From CBDUQI01 sp965369325 (GTDB taxonomy: Bacteria > Pseudomonadota > Gammaproteobacteria > Steroidobacterales > JBCBZW01): DNA of 43,634 nucleotides. The DNA is taken from the NCBI GenBank assembly GCA_965369325.1, contig CBDUQI010000020.1, positions 1-43,634 of the forward strand, given 5' to 3'. The notes below the pieces were generated by a model. The model ran no database searches, had not been told where the DNA came from, and saw only the letters and a program-made list of their open reading frames with translations. Of this stretch, positions 1 through 9,394 are shown piece after piece (the stretch's first letter is position 1; each line of letters starts with the position of its first letter). The position numbers were made by a program, and so were the translations under genes.

Positions 1-2555
1 ACATTGGCGGCTGGAAGAGTGGCAACTGGCAACTCAGAAACGGTAGTTGGGTTGGCGCTACCTTTAATCTGGATTTAGACGGTACTCTGTACCAGTGCGA
101 AGAAATGGGAGTGGCAACTAATCACACCTCAGGTAAACCCGATTTTAGGGGCACGTATGGGTTCGTCAACCCAACGTCCATTGCGATTGAACTGGCGCGC
201 TTCGGAAAAATCGTGCAAAAAGCCCCCGGTAAATACGAGATTGACGGCTACGGAATTGGGTTCGACGTTGCGGCCAATCCACCTGCCGAATGTGACTATA
301 GTCGACTCCATCCGTTGGCGGGCGGAACCCACCGGTTCAGTTTGCGAAAGATGCGGGGCGAGGCCACTGTTCATGCCACCACCCGTAGGTACTACTATTC
401 GAAAGTGGCGACTTTTAACGATGCCCGCAATGACAATCGCGCTACGCATCCTCTTGATTTGGTGTACACCGAGGAGCAATACCAAACCATGGTGCTGTGG
501 GCAAAGTGCATGTGCGAGATGCACAGAATTCCCAAGGACTTTTTTGTTGACCCAGCTACCGGAAAACAACAACCCTGGCTTGATGTGACGGATTTGATAC
601 GGGATGGTCAGTCATCGGCGGTAGTCAATGAAAACAAGGAAAGAGTAAAAGCCTTTCAGGGCATGATGGGTCACAACAACGTCCAAAGAAATCGCTTCGA
701 TCCAGGGGCCTCTCTTGATTACTATCGGATAAAACGAGGTGTATCGGATCACTGGTGGTACCCGGTCAACCTTGATGATACTGCTCGTGTTACGGACTAC
801 CTTGATTCGGCCCACATCAATGACTACTTAGCCATGCCAGAGTTTCGGGATGCCGACAAAGCGAGCGACTATTATGCCGCCTGTGAAGGCGAGGCAGGGG
901 GGTACTTCCCAATCGGTTTGAACCGGTTATGGCATGGTGGCGTACACTTTCCTTCCGGTGTTAAATCGCGACAGCTGTACGCCATGGCCAACGGCAAGGT
1001 GGTGGCCGCGAGGATCGTCAACGGTGTGGTGAACACACCGACGCAATGTGTCTTACTGCGTTACAGTCGCTGTTTTGTGTTGATACGACACGAGGTGCAT
1101 GTGCGTCAAAATGCTAGTGCATCACAGGAGATAGACTATGGCGCGAATTCTACCGAGACGGTGTACTCGCTCTACATGCATACCGCACCCATATCCCTAA
1201 CGCTGGCTGACGATGGGAGTTTTACTGAAGACTACTCTGACTACCCAACCTGGCTAAATCATCATCTGATTGATTACGCTGCCGCACACAAGGGCGCGAC
1301 TGACCCTGCATCGGCCAACGGCGACATATTCTACCCAAATCAGCCAGTGCAGCTGGGTGATTGGATCGGTGGTAGTGGCCACTACATTGTTGGTTTTGAT
1401 GGTGCCGTGCCGCGCTATGGGCCCACCGTGCACGTGGAGGTCTTTACTACTGCCGACGTCTCTAAGTTTGGTAGTAGCCCTTGGGCCGACCCTGCCTTTA
1501 GGGTGTCGGACCCCACCGAGGATCTGGTTTGTGATCTGAATGTCCTAAACGCTTGGTTGGTCGATAACGGTAATCCAGGTATAGATAGCCTTGATATTAA
1601 AGGTGCATTAAGCGGAATGCGTTCCATAGCCGTGCAAAATCGTAGCGAGTGGAGTATTGAGAATCGCGGCCAACTGTCTAACAAAATCGTGACTGGCCAG
1701 CCGCCACAAGCGGTTGCTACAGCAGATGCGGTGTCGCAGTCTTCTTTCGAGGTCAACGTCGAGCCGCTATGCTTTCATACACAGATGGTCGCCGCCGGCG
1801 CGGATGCCGCTATCATCGGTCCCTATTTGAGCAACCCCCACGTATGGCATATCCATCCCATCGAGTTTATTCATTGGATGAATAAGCGTGTCGATACCCA
1901 CGAGAGCGTGATGCGCGCTCAGGACAAAGTGCTAGTACTCCCCAGCAACCTTGTTATGACTGGTAACTACATCACAGGCTTTGTTAACGCGGTGCCTTCC
2001 GCCGCACCCAAAGGTGGTTACGCAGAGGCCACCTGGAGCGATAACACCTACGAAGTGAGAGTGAGTGAACTTTGCGATCAAACCGATTTGGCTGCCGGAG
2101 CGCAACAAAGTACTCGCTTCCATCGACGCTTGCTCGACGCCATCGACATAATAAATGACGATCCACATGGTCTCGATGTATTGTTGAGCTTTGCGAGTGT
2201 CGCGGCGCACGCAAACAGCGCTGCTGCCGTGCGACACGTCGCCGGCCACGCTTGTGATGTACGTCCGGCTAGTGGTGTTGCAGCGGCGGACTGGTACAAT
2301 TTTTTCCAAACGGTTAGCGACACTGCCGAGTATATTAACAATCGTGACGGCGCTGGATCGATCAGTGTCGACATGTTTCAAGATGCCGGCAGTAGCCGCT
2401 CTCAAATAGAGGCCACCATCAACGCGGTCGAATGGCTCCGTCGACTGCGTAAAGCGACCTCTGCGACGGACCCCGCTCTGACTGCAGTGGATCCCGCGTT
2501 TCCCACGCTAATCGCCGAACTGCCAGAAATGAGACTTCATCTGTATGTCGACTGA
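1..2555 (+). CDS. N-acetylmuramoyl-L-alanine amidase (amidase_2) with degenerate M23-like domain, 5' partial
   Basis: The frame is open from base 3, so the gene begins upstream; 850 residues are visible, and the ATG at 105 lies inside the domain and is not the start. The first part (to about nt 760) follows the amidase_2/PGRP pattern: a dG-T-x-Y strand near nt 85-105, the conserved N-H (nt 120-125), a SIAIEL segment (nt 177-195), and a G-H-N-x-V-Q...D-P-G motif at nt 667-712 that normally carries a zinc ligand. The family cleaves the lactyl-amide bond of murein. The middle (about nt 900-1450) resembles a LytM/M23 peptidase: HGGVH near 933, YMH near 1173 and GPTVHVEV near 1420. The expected Asp of HxGxD is His, and the first His of HxH is Thr. 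The remaining 350 residues are unrecognised. The lipoprotein gene overlaps the 3' end by 11 nt, suggesting coupling. It could be a secreted anti-bacterial effector or an own-wall hydrolase; no secretion signal can be judged because the N-terminus is missing. Confidence 0.75.
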   Translation, partial: IGGWKSGNWQLRNGSWVGATFNLDLDGTLYQCEEMGVATNHTSGKPDFRGTYGFVNPTSIAIELARFGKIVQKAPGKYEIDGYGIGFDVAANPPAECDYSRLHPLAGGTHRFSLRKMRGEATVHATTRRYYYSKVATFNDARNDNRATHPLDLVYTEEQYQTMVLWAKCMCEMHRIPKDFFVDPATGKQQPWLDVTDLIRDGQSSAVVNENKERVKAFQGMMGHNNVQRNRFDPGASLDYYRIKRGVSDHWWYPVNLDDTARVTDYLDSAHINDYLAMPEFRDADKASDYYAACEGEAGGYFPIGLNRLWHGGVHFPSGVKSRQLYAMANGKVVAARIVNGVVNTPTQCVLLRYSRCFVLIRHEVHVRQNASASQEIDYGANSTETVYSLYMHTAPISLTLADDGSFTEDYSDYPTWLNHHLIDYAAAHKGATDPASANGDIFYPNQPVQLGDWIGGSGHYIVGFDGAVPRYGPTVHVEVFTTADVSKFGSSPWADPAFRVSDPTEDLVCDLNVLNAWLVDNGNPGIDSLDIKGALSGMRSIAVQNRSEWSIENRGQLSNKIVTGQPPQAVATADAVSQSSFEVNVEPLCFHTQMVAAGADAAIIGPYLSNPHVWHIHPIEFIHWMNKRVDTHESVMRAQDKVLVLPSNLVMTGNYITGFVNAVPSAAPKGGYAEATWSDNTYEVRVSELCDQTDLAAGAQQSTRFHRRLLDAIDIINDDPHGLDVLLSFASVAAHANSAAAVRHVAGHACDVRPASGVAAADWYNFFQTVSDTAEYINNRDGAGSISVDMFQDAGSSRSQIEATINAVEWLRRLRKATSATDPALTAVDPAFPTLIAELPEMRLHLYVD

Positions 2556-3738
2556 ATACTCTTTTGTGACCAAATGTAGCTGCCTGATCACAAGTATCGT
2601 CTTTTTGGCCGCGGCGCTGTCGTGTTCCGGCAAAGAGGCAGCGGTCCACGCTCGCTCGCCGGATATCGGTTATCACTACCCACGAGCAGAAGTTGATGAT
2701 GGAGCGCGCTATCTAACGGTGGTGGAGAACAGTCAGCAGGGTAAGGTTGCACAGGCCCGCGACATCCTTCTTTCGCTTCTGAAGGAAGACTTGCCCCGAT
2801 ACTCTGAGCGTTGGCGCAACAGTGACGTGTTGCAGCCATTGCGGGAAACCGAATATGCGAACGAAATAGATCAGCACATTGATGCGCTGGCCGCTCGATG
2901 GCGAGATACTATCGTGCAGGGGTTACCGGTGTTGCGTTGGCGTGCACCCGGCGTGAGTGGCGACCCCTTCCAGCGTGCGGCACCACAACTGCTCCGTGCC
3001 GGTATGTATTTACCGGAAGCCTCGCGTTTTGTGCCCCTCGGGCCGCACACGACTAACGCAATCGCCGTATTGCACCTGCCGACGCGCCAGCAGATTCTTG
3101 TGGTTTACGGAGTTCGTTATCCTGGCTTGAGTTCGGGTCTGGACGAGGTCAAAGTTCAACTCTACGATGCGGTGAGCGCCGACGCTATTGGCCTAGCGGT
3201 GAGGTCGCCACACGGCTATGAAGGACCGCAGGCGTTGGAGCTGGCTAGCGACGCGCGGGGTGTGTACATGCGGGCAATCAATGACGTGGCGTCCTACCCG
3301 GACAAACCACTAGTCAGCGATTGGCAAGTAGTTTCCGGGGTCGCGGCTATCGATGGATTGAAGCCCAAGCTTAGAGTCATGGCGGAAGGTAGTATCCTTG
3401 GTATTCCAGAGGCCACAGCAATGTCCTTATCGCCGATTATATTGGCGCAAACGGAGGCTGCGTGGCGGGTGTCGTTAGAGATGGGCTGCACCTGGAATAG
3501 CGGAGATCAGCCTAAATCTATCCTGCAATACAGTATTCACCATCACCAGCAAGCGATAGCTGAGGGTGCTGGCGGTGCGAGTATCATGGTGTCAACTCAA
3601 GGACAGCTGCTGGTGCAAACCGGCCAGCGAGTATCGCAATACCCCCCGAATGCCAGGACCCTTGAGCACGGCAAAGCCTTACCCGAAGGGCTGGTACTGA
3701 CAGACCCGTTAGTCGAAAAGGAATGCTTTGACTTGTAG
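2545..3738 (+). CDS. putative lipoprotein, possible immunity partner of the upstream amidase
   Basis: This 397-residue protein starts at an ATG inside the 3' end of the amidase gene (11-nt overlap), so the two are probably translationally coupled. The N-terminus has a hydrophobic stretch (residues 14-25) followed by A-L-S-C with Cys27, an acceptable but weak lipobox, with only one Lys before the hydrophobic core. Mature sequence is soluble-looking, with no further membrane segment, and belongs to no family I recognise. Exported lipoproteins paired with murein-cleaving toxins are a known immunity arrangement, since immunity must act in the periplasm. That role is inferred from position and predicted localisation only. 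Alternatives are a chaperone or an outer-membrane partner of the hydrolase. The gene is followed by the convergent cytochrome gene after about 107 bases that hold an imperfect GC-rich inverted repeat (about 3791-3821). Confidence 0.7.
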   Translation: MSTEYSFVTKCSCLITSIVFLAAALSCSGKEAAVHARSPDIGYHYPRAEVDDGARYLTVVENSQQGKVAQARDILLSLLKEDLPRYSERWRNSDVLQPLRETEYANEIDQHIDALAARWRDTIVQGLPVLRWRAPGVSGDPFQRAAPQLLRAGMYLPEASRFVPLGPHTTNAIAVLHLPTRQQILVVYGVRYPGLSSGLDEVKVQLYDAVSADAIGLAVRSPHGYEGPQALELASDARGVYMRAINDVASYPDKPLVSDWQVVSGVAAIDGLKPKLRVMAEGSILGIPEATAMSLSPIILAQTEAAWRVSLEMGCTWNSGDQPKSILQYSIHHHQQAIAEGAGGASIMVSTQGQLLVQTGQRVSQYPPNARTLEHGKALPEGLVLTDPLVEKECFDL

Positions 3739-3845
3739 GTGTGGCCAATCTCGTCCGACAAGTTCGCTTTTGAAGCGACCCTGAACACGCGATCGGTGGG
3801 GACGCAGCCCGCCCCGGCCGATAGAAGTCCGCGCGGGTGCGCCCG

Positions 3846-4328
3846 CTAGAGCGCGTCCACCATGAACTGCACGGCGTCGATCACGTTCTGGTCGCTCAGG
3901 TTGATGTAGCCGCCTTTGGCCGGCATCGCGTTGAAGCCCTTGATGGCGTGCTCGTTCAGCATGTCCATGCCCTGCGCCAAACGCGGTTCCCACAGGGCCG
4001 TATCGCCAAACATGGGCGCGCCAGCCACACCGGCGCCGTGACAGATCACGCACGCCTGGTTGTACACTTGCTCGCCGTTTAGTTCGACGACGGCCGCCTG
4101 GGTGGCCACTGGGGTTTCGGGCACTTCGCCCATCATCGCCACCTCGCCAACGGGGTTGAGGCGCTCGGCGACCAGATTTCGCTTGGCCGGTTCGATAGCC
4201 GTCCACGCGACCTGGGTCTGTGCGGCCACGCGGTTGGACAGCACATAGATGGCAACGGTAGACACAACCAGTGCGCCCAGGATCATCATGAAGGTGTCGA
4301 AGAATTCGCGGTCTTGTTCTGCGCTCAT
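3846..4328 (-). CDS. cytochrome c5-like c-type cytochrome, membrane-anchored
   Basis: A 160-residue protein with a single N-terminal membrane anchor (about residues 12-32) followed by a periplasmic class I cytochrome c domain. The heme-binding motif is CVICH, followed by G-A-G-V-A-G-A-P, a hallmark of the c5 family. A C-terminal M-P-A-K-G-G segment carries the likely axial Met ligand, and the end (L-S-D-Q-N-V-I-D-A-V-Q-F-M) is the usual last helix. Cytochromes c5 shuttle electrons to terminal oxidases or other reductases in the periplasm. The ATG at 4328 has a GGA about 7 bases upstream, and a TATACT-like -10 lies at 4372-4367 on the same strand. The gene stands alone and is convergent with the lipoprotein gene. 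Confidence 0.88.
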   Translation of the reverse strand: MSAEQDREFFDTFMMILGALVVSTVAIYVLSNRVAAQTQVAWTAIEPAKRNLVAERLNPVGEVAMMGEVPETPVATQAAVVELNGEQVYNQACVICHGAGVAGAPMFGDTALWEPRLAQGMDMLNEHAIKGFNAMPAKGGYINLSDQNVIDAVQFMVDAL

Positions 4329-4799
4329 AATTATCCGTACTCAACCCTTGGTATAAACGGTGGCAGAGTATAGCGGCAACCTCCTGCACGGAAAAGGCGC
4401 CCGTTCCCAACTGTTGCATGCCGCACAGAAAATCTCTGCGGTTGTGGGGGTCTGCAGCCCGGCCCCGAGCGGCCTAACCCTCTTGCTACCAACGCCCGGC
4501 GACGGCTCAGCTGGGCGGGTGAGCCAGGTCCTGCCAGCCTGCTCGATTCCGGTTGGGCCCCTTGGGTGAATTTCTGTCACGCGAGTAATTAATTGATATA
4601 TATGGATATTTAATGAATTAGGTGCGGAATAACATGTACCGCTGCTGCCAGATGTTTCCGTGCGGACACAGATGCCACAACATCGTACGTTATGATCCAC
4701 GCGCCAAATTAGACTGCCCGCAACGCGGGCGGATTGGCGGCGGCCATCCGGTTCACGCCATCTAATGGCGAAATAACGATTACTTTTCAGGGGACATCC
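4329..4799. other. 471-base intergenic region with GC-rich inverted repeats and an AT-rich block
   Basis: No convincing gene. From about 4385 to 4570 the sequence is GC-rich with several inverted repeats: CCGCA/TGCGG with inner AGA/TCT (about 4422-4442), and GGCTCA/TGAGCC at 4504-4509 and 4520-4525. This could be a structured RNA or long leader on either strand, but I could not match it to a known class. From about 4585 to 4615 the sequence turns sharply AT-rich, as expected of the promoter region for the M36 peptidase gene. A TATACT element on the minus strand at 4372-4367 probably serves the cytochrome gene. Confidence 0.45.
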
Positions 4800-7700
4800 A
4801 TGTCAGATCATTCCACCCGACGCGGCGCGGGCCGTATTGTCTGCGGCCTGGCGAGCGGCCTGATGGCTGCGCTGACCACGGTCACGGCGGCAGCGGCCGT
4901 CGCACCCACCGTCACTGTGCAGTCACAGCAGGCGGCGGCACATTCGCCGCAGTTCGACGCTCGCATTGAGCTTGAGCGCGCGGCGCTTAGCCGGGCGCTG
5001 CCAGCCAATCCGTTGCGCGAGGATGCCATCGCACGGCTGCGTGAGCAGGTGCCGGATCTGCTGGTGCGTGATGACCCCGTTAGCGGCGCGACCCGATCGC
5101 TAACCAATCCCACCGGTTATTTGGCCAGCTCCGTGGCGCTCGATGCGCAACGGGCAGGTTCAGTTGAGCGCTATTTGCGCGCTAACGCCGACCTGCTGGG
5201 TCTGACGGGCGCCGATCTTGAGCACTACCGCATCAGTGACAAGGTCTACTCCAAAGTCACCGGCGCGACGCACTACTACCTGCAGCAGACCCACGCCGGG
5301 CTTGGCGTCTACAACGGGCAGATTCAGGTGCACATCAACCGCGACAACCAGCTGATTGGTGTGAACAACGCGTTTGTGCCGCAGATCGCGAACAGTGTTA
5401 ATAGTGTGCGCCCCTCACTGACGGCACCCGCCTCCGTGCGCGCTGCGATGGCTAGCATCGGCCATAAGATGGCCCGCGACCCGCAGCAGCTAGTCAGCCA
5501 GGACCGTGCGCCTTCAGCCCGCACGGCTGACGCGGCGGTACGCATCTCACCAGCAGGTATTTCACGCGAATCAATCGAGGCACGGCCCATGCTGCTGCCG
5601 GTTGATCGCGGCGAGACGCGACTGGTCTGGAACTTTGTGATTGCCACGCTGGATGGCGAGCATGTGTATGACTTCAACGTGGACGCGCGCAACGGCAAAG
5701 TCTGGACCCGCTTCGACCGCGTGGCCTACGACAGCTACCGGGTTTACCCGGAGCCGATCGAAAGCCCCATCCACACCTCACCGACACCGCCCTCTGACGG
5801 TCGCCAGTTGATCGTGGACCCCGCTGTAAGCAGTGCCTCGCCGTTCGGCTGGCACGACACCAACGGATCGCCCGGGGCAGAGTTCACGATCACCCGCGGC
5901 AACAACACCTGGGCCTACGAAGATAGCGACGGTAACAACTCACCACCCGCTAACGATGTGGATTGCGGTCCGTCGCTGGATTGCGATTTCAGCCTTAACC
6001 TGAGCCAGCAGCCCAGCAACTATCGCCCGGCCGCCGTGGCTAACCTGTTTTACTGGGTGAACCTGATTCATGACATCCAGTACCAGTACGGCTTTGATGA
6101 GGCGGGCGGTAATTTCCAGGACAACACCTATGGCAACGGCGGCCTCGGCAGCGATGAGGTTCGCGCCGAAGCCCAGGACGGCAGCGACATCAACAACGCG
6201 CGATTCTTTATTTCCACCGACGGCAACTCGCCGCGCATCGAGATGTATTTGTGGTCGGGCAACCCGCAGTTGGATGGGGATTTTGATAACGGCATTGTGG
6301 TGCACGAGTACGGTCACGGTATCTCCACCCGCCAGGTCGGCGGTCCCTCGAACGTGAGCTGCCTGAACAACAACCAGCAGCCCGGTGAAGGCTGGAGTGA
6401 CTGGTTGGGGCTGGCTTATACCGCAGAGCCTGGCGATCAGGGCACCGACGCGCGTGGTATCGGTACCTATGCACTCGGCCAGCCGACTTCCGGCGGCGGT
6501 ATTCGCACCCAGCGCTACAGCACCAGCCAAAGCGTGAACAACTGGACCTACGCCACCATCGGCACTGGCGTGTCGATTCCGCACGGCGTTGGCGCAGTGT
6601 GGTCGCAGGTGTTGTGGGAAGCCTATTGGGCAATGGTGGACGATTACGGCTGGGATGCCGACCTGTCCACGGCGGGTAGCGCCGGTAACGAGCGCATGAT
6701 GCTCTATGTGAACGAAGGCCTGAAAAACACGGCCTGTAGCCCCACCTTCTTGGATACTCGCGATGCCATCATCCAGGCTGCCAATGACAACTTTGGCGGC
6801 GCCGATGTGTGCCCGTTGTGGGAAGTGTTTGCCGCGTATGGTCTTGGCACCAACGCCACCACCGGGGGCTCTAACAGCACCTCTGCCACCAACGGTTTCG
6901 ACGTGCCAGCCTCGTGCCAGTGTCAACCGCAGGCATCTGCGGATGCCGGACCTGACCAGGGGATCTGCCTGGGCGAGTCTGTGCTGATCGGCACTTCCGG
7001 CCTGCCTACGCAGAGCTATCAGTGGGCGCCGGGCGGTGAGAGCGACGCGCAGATCGTCGTGTCGCCGAGCAGCACCACAACCTACACCCTGACCGCGACC
7101 AGCGCCTGTGGTGTGGCTACCGACAGCGCCACGGTCACCGTCGATGCAGGCGGTACCGCAGGTATCAATGATGACTTTGAGTCGGGCGCAGGTGGTTGGA
7201 GCAGCAATGGGCTGTGGCACCTGACCAGCAATTCAAGCTGCGCAAGCCCCGGTTACGGCTCGCCGGTGAATGCCTTTTACTACGGGCAGGACAGTAGCTG
7301 TACCTATGACTCCGGCGGCGGCAACAGTGGCGACCTCACCTCCCCGGTCATCTCCGGGATCACGGCAAGCTCCGCACTGAGCTTTAACTTCTTCCGCGAG
7401 GTGGAGCTATACACGCAGGGATCGTTCGACGTCGCGCAGGTACTGGTGTCATCCGGCAGCACCGAGACGCAAGTCTGGCAGCGGGATTCCACCGATACTT
7501 CGGCTGGCAGCTGGAATAGCAGTGGTAGCCTCTCGCTCAGCGCCTGGGCGGGTGAGAACATCCAGGTTATTTTCCGCTTCGATACCGGCGATGGCTCGTT
7601 TAACGACTTCACCGGCTGGTTCATCGATGATGTCGTGGTCACTGGCGATTCGGTGTGTGCCTTTGACGATCCGCCTGCGGTCGCGATCACGGCGCCGCTG

Positions 7701-9086
7701 TCCGGCAGCCAGGTGCTGACGAGCGATTCGGTTAACTTCCTCGCCACCGCTAACGATCCCGAAGACGGGGATCTCAGCGCCGCGGTGAGCTGGAGCTCCA
7801 ACATTGATGGCGCCCTCGGCACGGGTGCGAGCATTACCAGCTCACTGTCAGCGGGTGTGCATACGGTGACCGCCAGCGTCAACGACAGTATTGCGCAGAC
7901 GGGTACCGACAGTATCACCGTGACCGCCATGCAGCCGGCCAACTCGCCGCCAACGGTGAGCATTACCGCCCCGGCCGATGGTTCTACCTTCGAGTCTGGT
8001 GATCTCGTCACCCTGAGCGGTACCGCCAGCGATCCTGAGGACGGCAGTTTGTCGGCATCGATCAGCTGGGTGTCCAATCTGGATGGCAATTTGGGTGCCG
8101 GCGCTAGCGTGTCGAGCACACTGTCGGTCGGTACTCACGTGATTACGGCATCGGTCTTCGACAGCCAGTTGCTGGTGGATGCTGACACGGTCAGCGTGAC
8201 GGTGAACGCGCCGGCTAACATGGCACCCACGGTAAGCATCACCGCGCCGGCGGATGGCAGCATCGCGGATGCGGGTACCAGCGTGAGCTTTAGCGGCAGC
8301 GCGGCCGATGCGGAAGATGGCGATATCAGCGCCAGCATGAGCTGGACCTCCAGCCTGGATGGAAGCATCGGCAGTGGTGCCAGCTTCGCTACCGCTGGGC
8401 TGTCGCTCGGCACCCATACCATCACGGCTACAGCCACCGATAGTGGTTCGCTAAGCGATTCGGCCAGCATTACCGTCATCATCGAATCAGGTGGCGGCGG
8501 TACGCCGGTAACCGTCACGCTGAACTCCATCGGTGGCGAGGACGGTTGGACGCGTGAGTCTGGCGAGAACTCCAATGTAGGCAACAAAGCGAACGCCACC
8601 TGGACTGGCAAGCAGGCACTGCGCGTCGGTGACTTTAACGGCGACAAACAGTGGAAGGTGGTGTTGTCGTTTGATACTTCCGCCATCCCTGCCGGCGCCA
8701 CCATTCAGTCAGCCACTGTGCGCATGCTGCGCGGCGGCAACACGGGCGGCGATCCGTTCCAGGGTGGCTTTGGTGATCTGCTCGTCGATGTAAACACCGG
8801 CGCGTTCAGCGGCAGCACCGCCGTCGAGCCCAGCGACTTCGAGGCATCCTCCACCGCTCCGGCGGCGGGCATCATGAGCGCGGCGCTGAACAACGGTGAC
8901 TGGTCGGAAGGTGCGCTCAACAGCGCCGGCCTGGCGGCGATCAACACCACTGGCCGCACCCAGGCCCGCGTGTACTTTACGCTGGACGATGACGACGACG
9001 GCTCAAACGACTACGTGGGCTTTTACCCAGGTGACAACAATACTGTGGCAAACCACCCCCAGCTCGTGATCACTTACATCGAGTAA
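4800..9086 (+). CDS. secreted M36 (fungalysin-type) metallopeptidase with Ig-like repeats
   Basis: The start is the ATG at 4800, preceded by AGGGGA, not an upstream in-frame TTG; it gives 1428 residues beginning with a signal peptide (about residues 1-35, ending A-A-A-A-V-A). Residues about 90-310 form the FTP/PepSY-like propeptide. The catalytic domain (about 340-700) carries HEYGH at 502-506 and the third zinc ligand in GEGWSD (Glu530), the M36 gluzincin set. Next comes a PKD/SprB-like Ig domain (about 710-785) and a beta-sandwich (about 790-950). Three tandem Ig-like repeats span about 956-1230, and a C-terminal DNRLRE/CBM96-like module (about 1237-1428) contains T-x-E-S-G-E-N and W-K-V-V-L-S-F-D. 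The enzyme probably digests environmental protein, with the C-terminal modules anchoring it to substrate or cell surface. It is a single-gene unit, with a GC-rich hairpin 12 bases after the stop. Confidence 0.92.
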   Translation: MSDHSTRRGAGRIVCGLASGLMAALTTVTAAAAVAPTVTVQSQQAAAHSPQFDARIELERAALSRALPANPLREDAIARLREQVPDLLVRDDPVSGATRSLTNPTGYLASSVALDAQRAGSVERYLRANADLLGLTGADLEHYRISDKVYSKVTGATHYYLQQTHAGLGVYNGQIQVHINRDNQLIGVNNAFVPQIANSVNSVRPSLTAPASVRAAMASIGHKMARDPQQLVSQDRAPSARTADAAVRISPAGISRESIEARPMLLPVDRGETRLVWNFVIATLDGEHVYDFNVDARNGKVWTRFDRVAYDSYRVYPEPIESPIHTSPTPPSDGRQLIVDPAVSSASPFGWHDTNGSPGAEFTITRGNNTWAYEDSDGNNSPPANDVDCGPSLDCDFSLNLSQQPSNYRPAAVANLFYWVNLIHDIQYQYGFDEAGGNFQDNTYGNGGLGSDEVRAEAQDGSDINNARFFISTDGNSPRIEMYLWSGNPQLDGDFDNGIVVHEYGHGISTRQVGGPSNVSCLNNNQQPGEGWSDWLGLAYTAEPGDQGTDARGIGTYALGQPTSGGGIRTQRYSTSQSVNNWTYATIGTGVSIPHGVGAVWSQVLWEAYWAMVDDYGWDADLSTAGSAGNERMMLYVNEGLKNTACSPTFLDTRDAIIQAANDNFGGADVCPLWEVFAAYGLGTNATTGGSNSTSATNGFDVPASCQCQPQASADAGPDQGICLGESVLIGTSGLPTQSYQWAPGGESDAQIVVSPSSTTTYTLTATSACGVATDSATVTVDAGGTAGINDDFESGAGGWSSNGLWHLTSNSSCASPGYGSPVNAFYYGQDSSCTYDSGGGNSGDLTSPVISGITASSALSFNFFREVELYTQGSFDVAQVLVSSGSTETQVWQRDSTDTSAGSWNSSGSLSLSAWAGENIQVIFRFDTGDGSFNDFTGWFIDDVVVTGDSVCAFDDPPAVAITAPLSGSQVLTSDSVNFLATANDPEDGDLSAAVSWSSNIDGALGTGASITSSLSAGVHTVTASVNDSIAQTGTDSITVTAMQPANSPPTVSITAPADGSTFESGDLVTLSGTASDPEDGSLSASISWVSNLDGNLGAGASVSSTLSVGTHVITASVFDSQLLVDADTVSVTVNAPANMAPTVSITAPADGSIADAGTSVSFSGSAADAEDGDISASMSWTSSLDGSIGSGASFATAGLSLGTHTITATATDSGSLSDSASITVIIESGGGGTPVTVTLNSIGGEDGWTRESGENSNVGNKANATWTGKQALRVGDFNGDKQWKVVLSFDTSAIPAGATIQSATVRMLRGGNTGGDPFQGGFGDLLVDVNTGAFSGSTAVEPSDFEASSTAPAAGIMSAALNNGDWSEGALNSAGLAAINTTGRTQARVYFTLDDDDDGSNDYVGFYPGDNNTVANHPQLVITYIE
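7665..8490 (+). repeat. three tandem Ig-like repeats inside the M36 peptidase gene
   Basis: Three consecutive units of about 90 codons begin with P-x-V-x-I-T-A-P near 7671, 7947 and 8226. Each contains a D-P-E-D-G or D-A-E-D-G turn followed by L/I-S-A and an S-W-x-S-N/S-x-D-G segment. The second and third units are most alike at nucleotide level, as expected from internal duplication; the first is more diverged. Units of this type usually act as spacers or adhesive modules in exported proteins. Confidence 0.8.
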
Positions 9087-9098
9087 CACGGGCCATCA

Positions 9099-9127
9099 GG
9101 GGCGCCGTGTCTGCGGACCGGCGCCCC
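9099..9127 (+). terminator. GC-rich hairpin after the M36 peptidase gene
   Basis: An 8-bp perfect inverted repeat GGGGCGCC (9099-9106) / GGCGCCCC (9120-9127), extendable by one pair, begins 12 bases after the stop codon. There is no T-run, so it is either a weak intrinsic terminator or a 3'-end-stabilising stem. Confidence 0.4.
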
Positions 9128-9319
9128 CCAGGTAAGCGAAAACGCGAGCGGACCGAGCAATCAGCCCGCCCGCGCCCCAGCAAATGGCCGAAGTGGGTGT
9201 GCCGCAGCGCCAGCCCCCCTGCTTGCCGCAGGATGATGACGGCCGCCTCCGCGCTTGAAATCTGCCTGTCTGGGCCGCATTACCGGCGCGAGAGAGTAAA
9301 AAGCACCCCCGAGGCACCA

Positions 9320-9333
9320 TAATCGGCCGATTA
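9320..9333. promoter_or_regulatory. 14-bp perfect palindrome, operator candidate for EF-G gene
   Basis: TAATCGGCCGATTA is a perfect palindrome lying about 50 bases upstream of the TATATT -10 candidate at 9381. Position and symmetry suit a dimeric regulator. The regulator is unknown and the function is inferred from symmetry alone. Confidence 0.4.
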
Positions 9334-9394
9334 ATTCTGTTTTGCGGTCGAAATCACTGGTTTCCGCAGTCAAGACACTCTATATTTGCGGGCT

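Noticed and set aside
4385..4570. Cobalamin riboswitch, SRP RNA, 6S RNA or tRNA in the GC-rich spacer
   Set aside because: Scattered similarity only; the conserved cores (for example the complete B12 box, or GGAAGG of SRP RNA) are absent and no tRNA cloverleaf can be drawn.
4734..4799. Upstream TTG start for the M36 peptidase
   Set aside because: It would add 22 residues before a good signal peptide; the ATG at 4800 has an AGGGGA ribosome binding site at correct spacing.
5940..7220. 426-codon minus-strand frame inside the M36 peptidase gene
   Set aside because: Antisense to the catalytic domain, whose motifs are unmistakable. Long antisense frames are usual in GC-rich genes, and the product has no family features.
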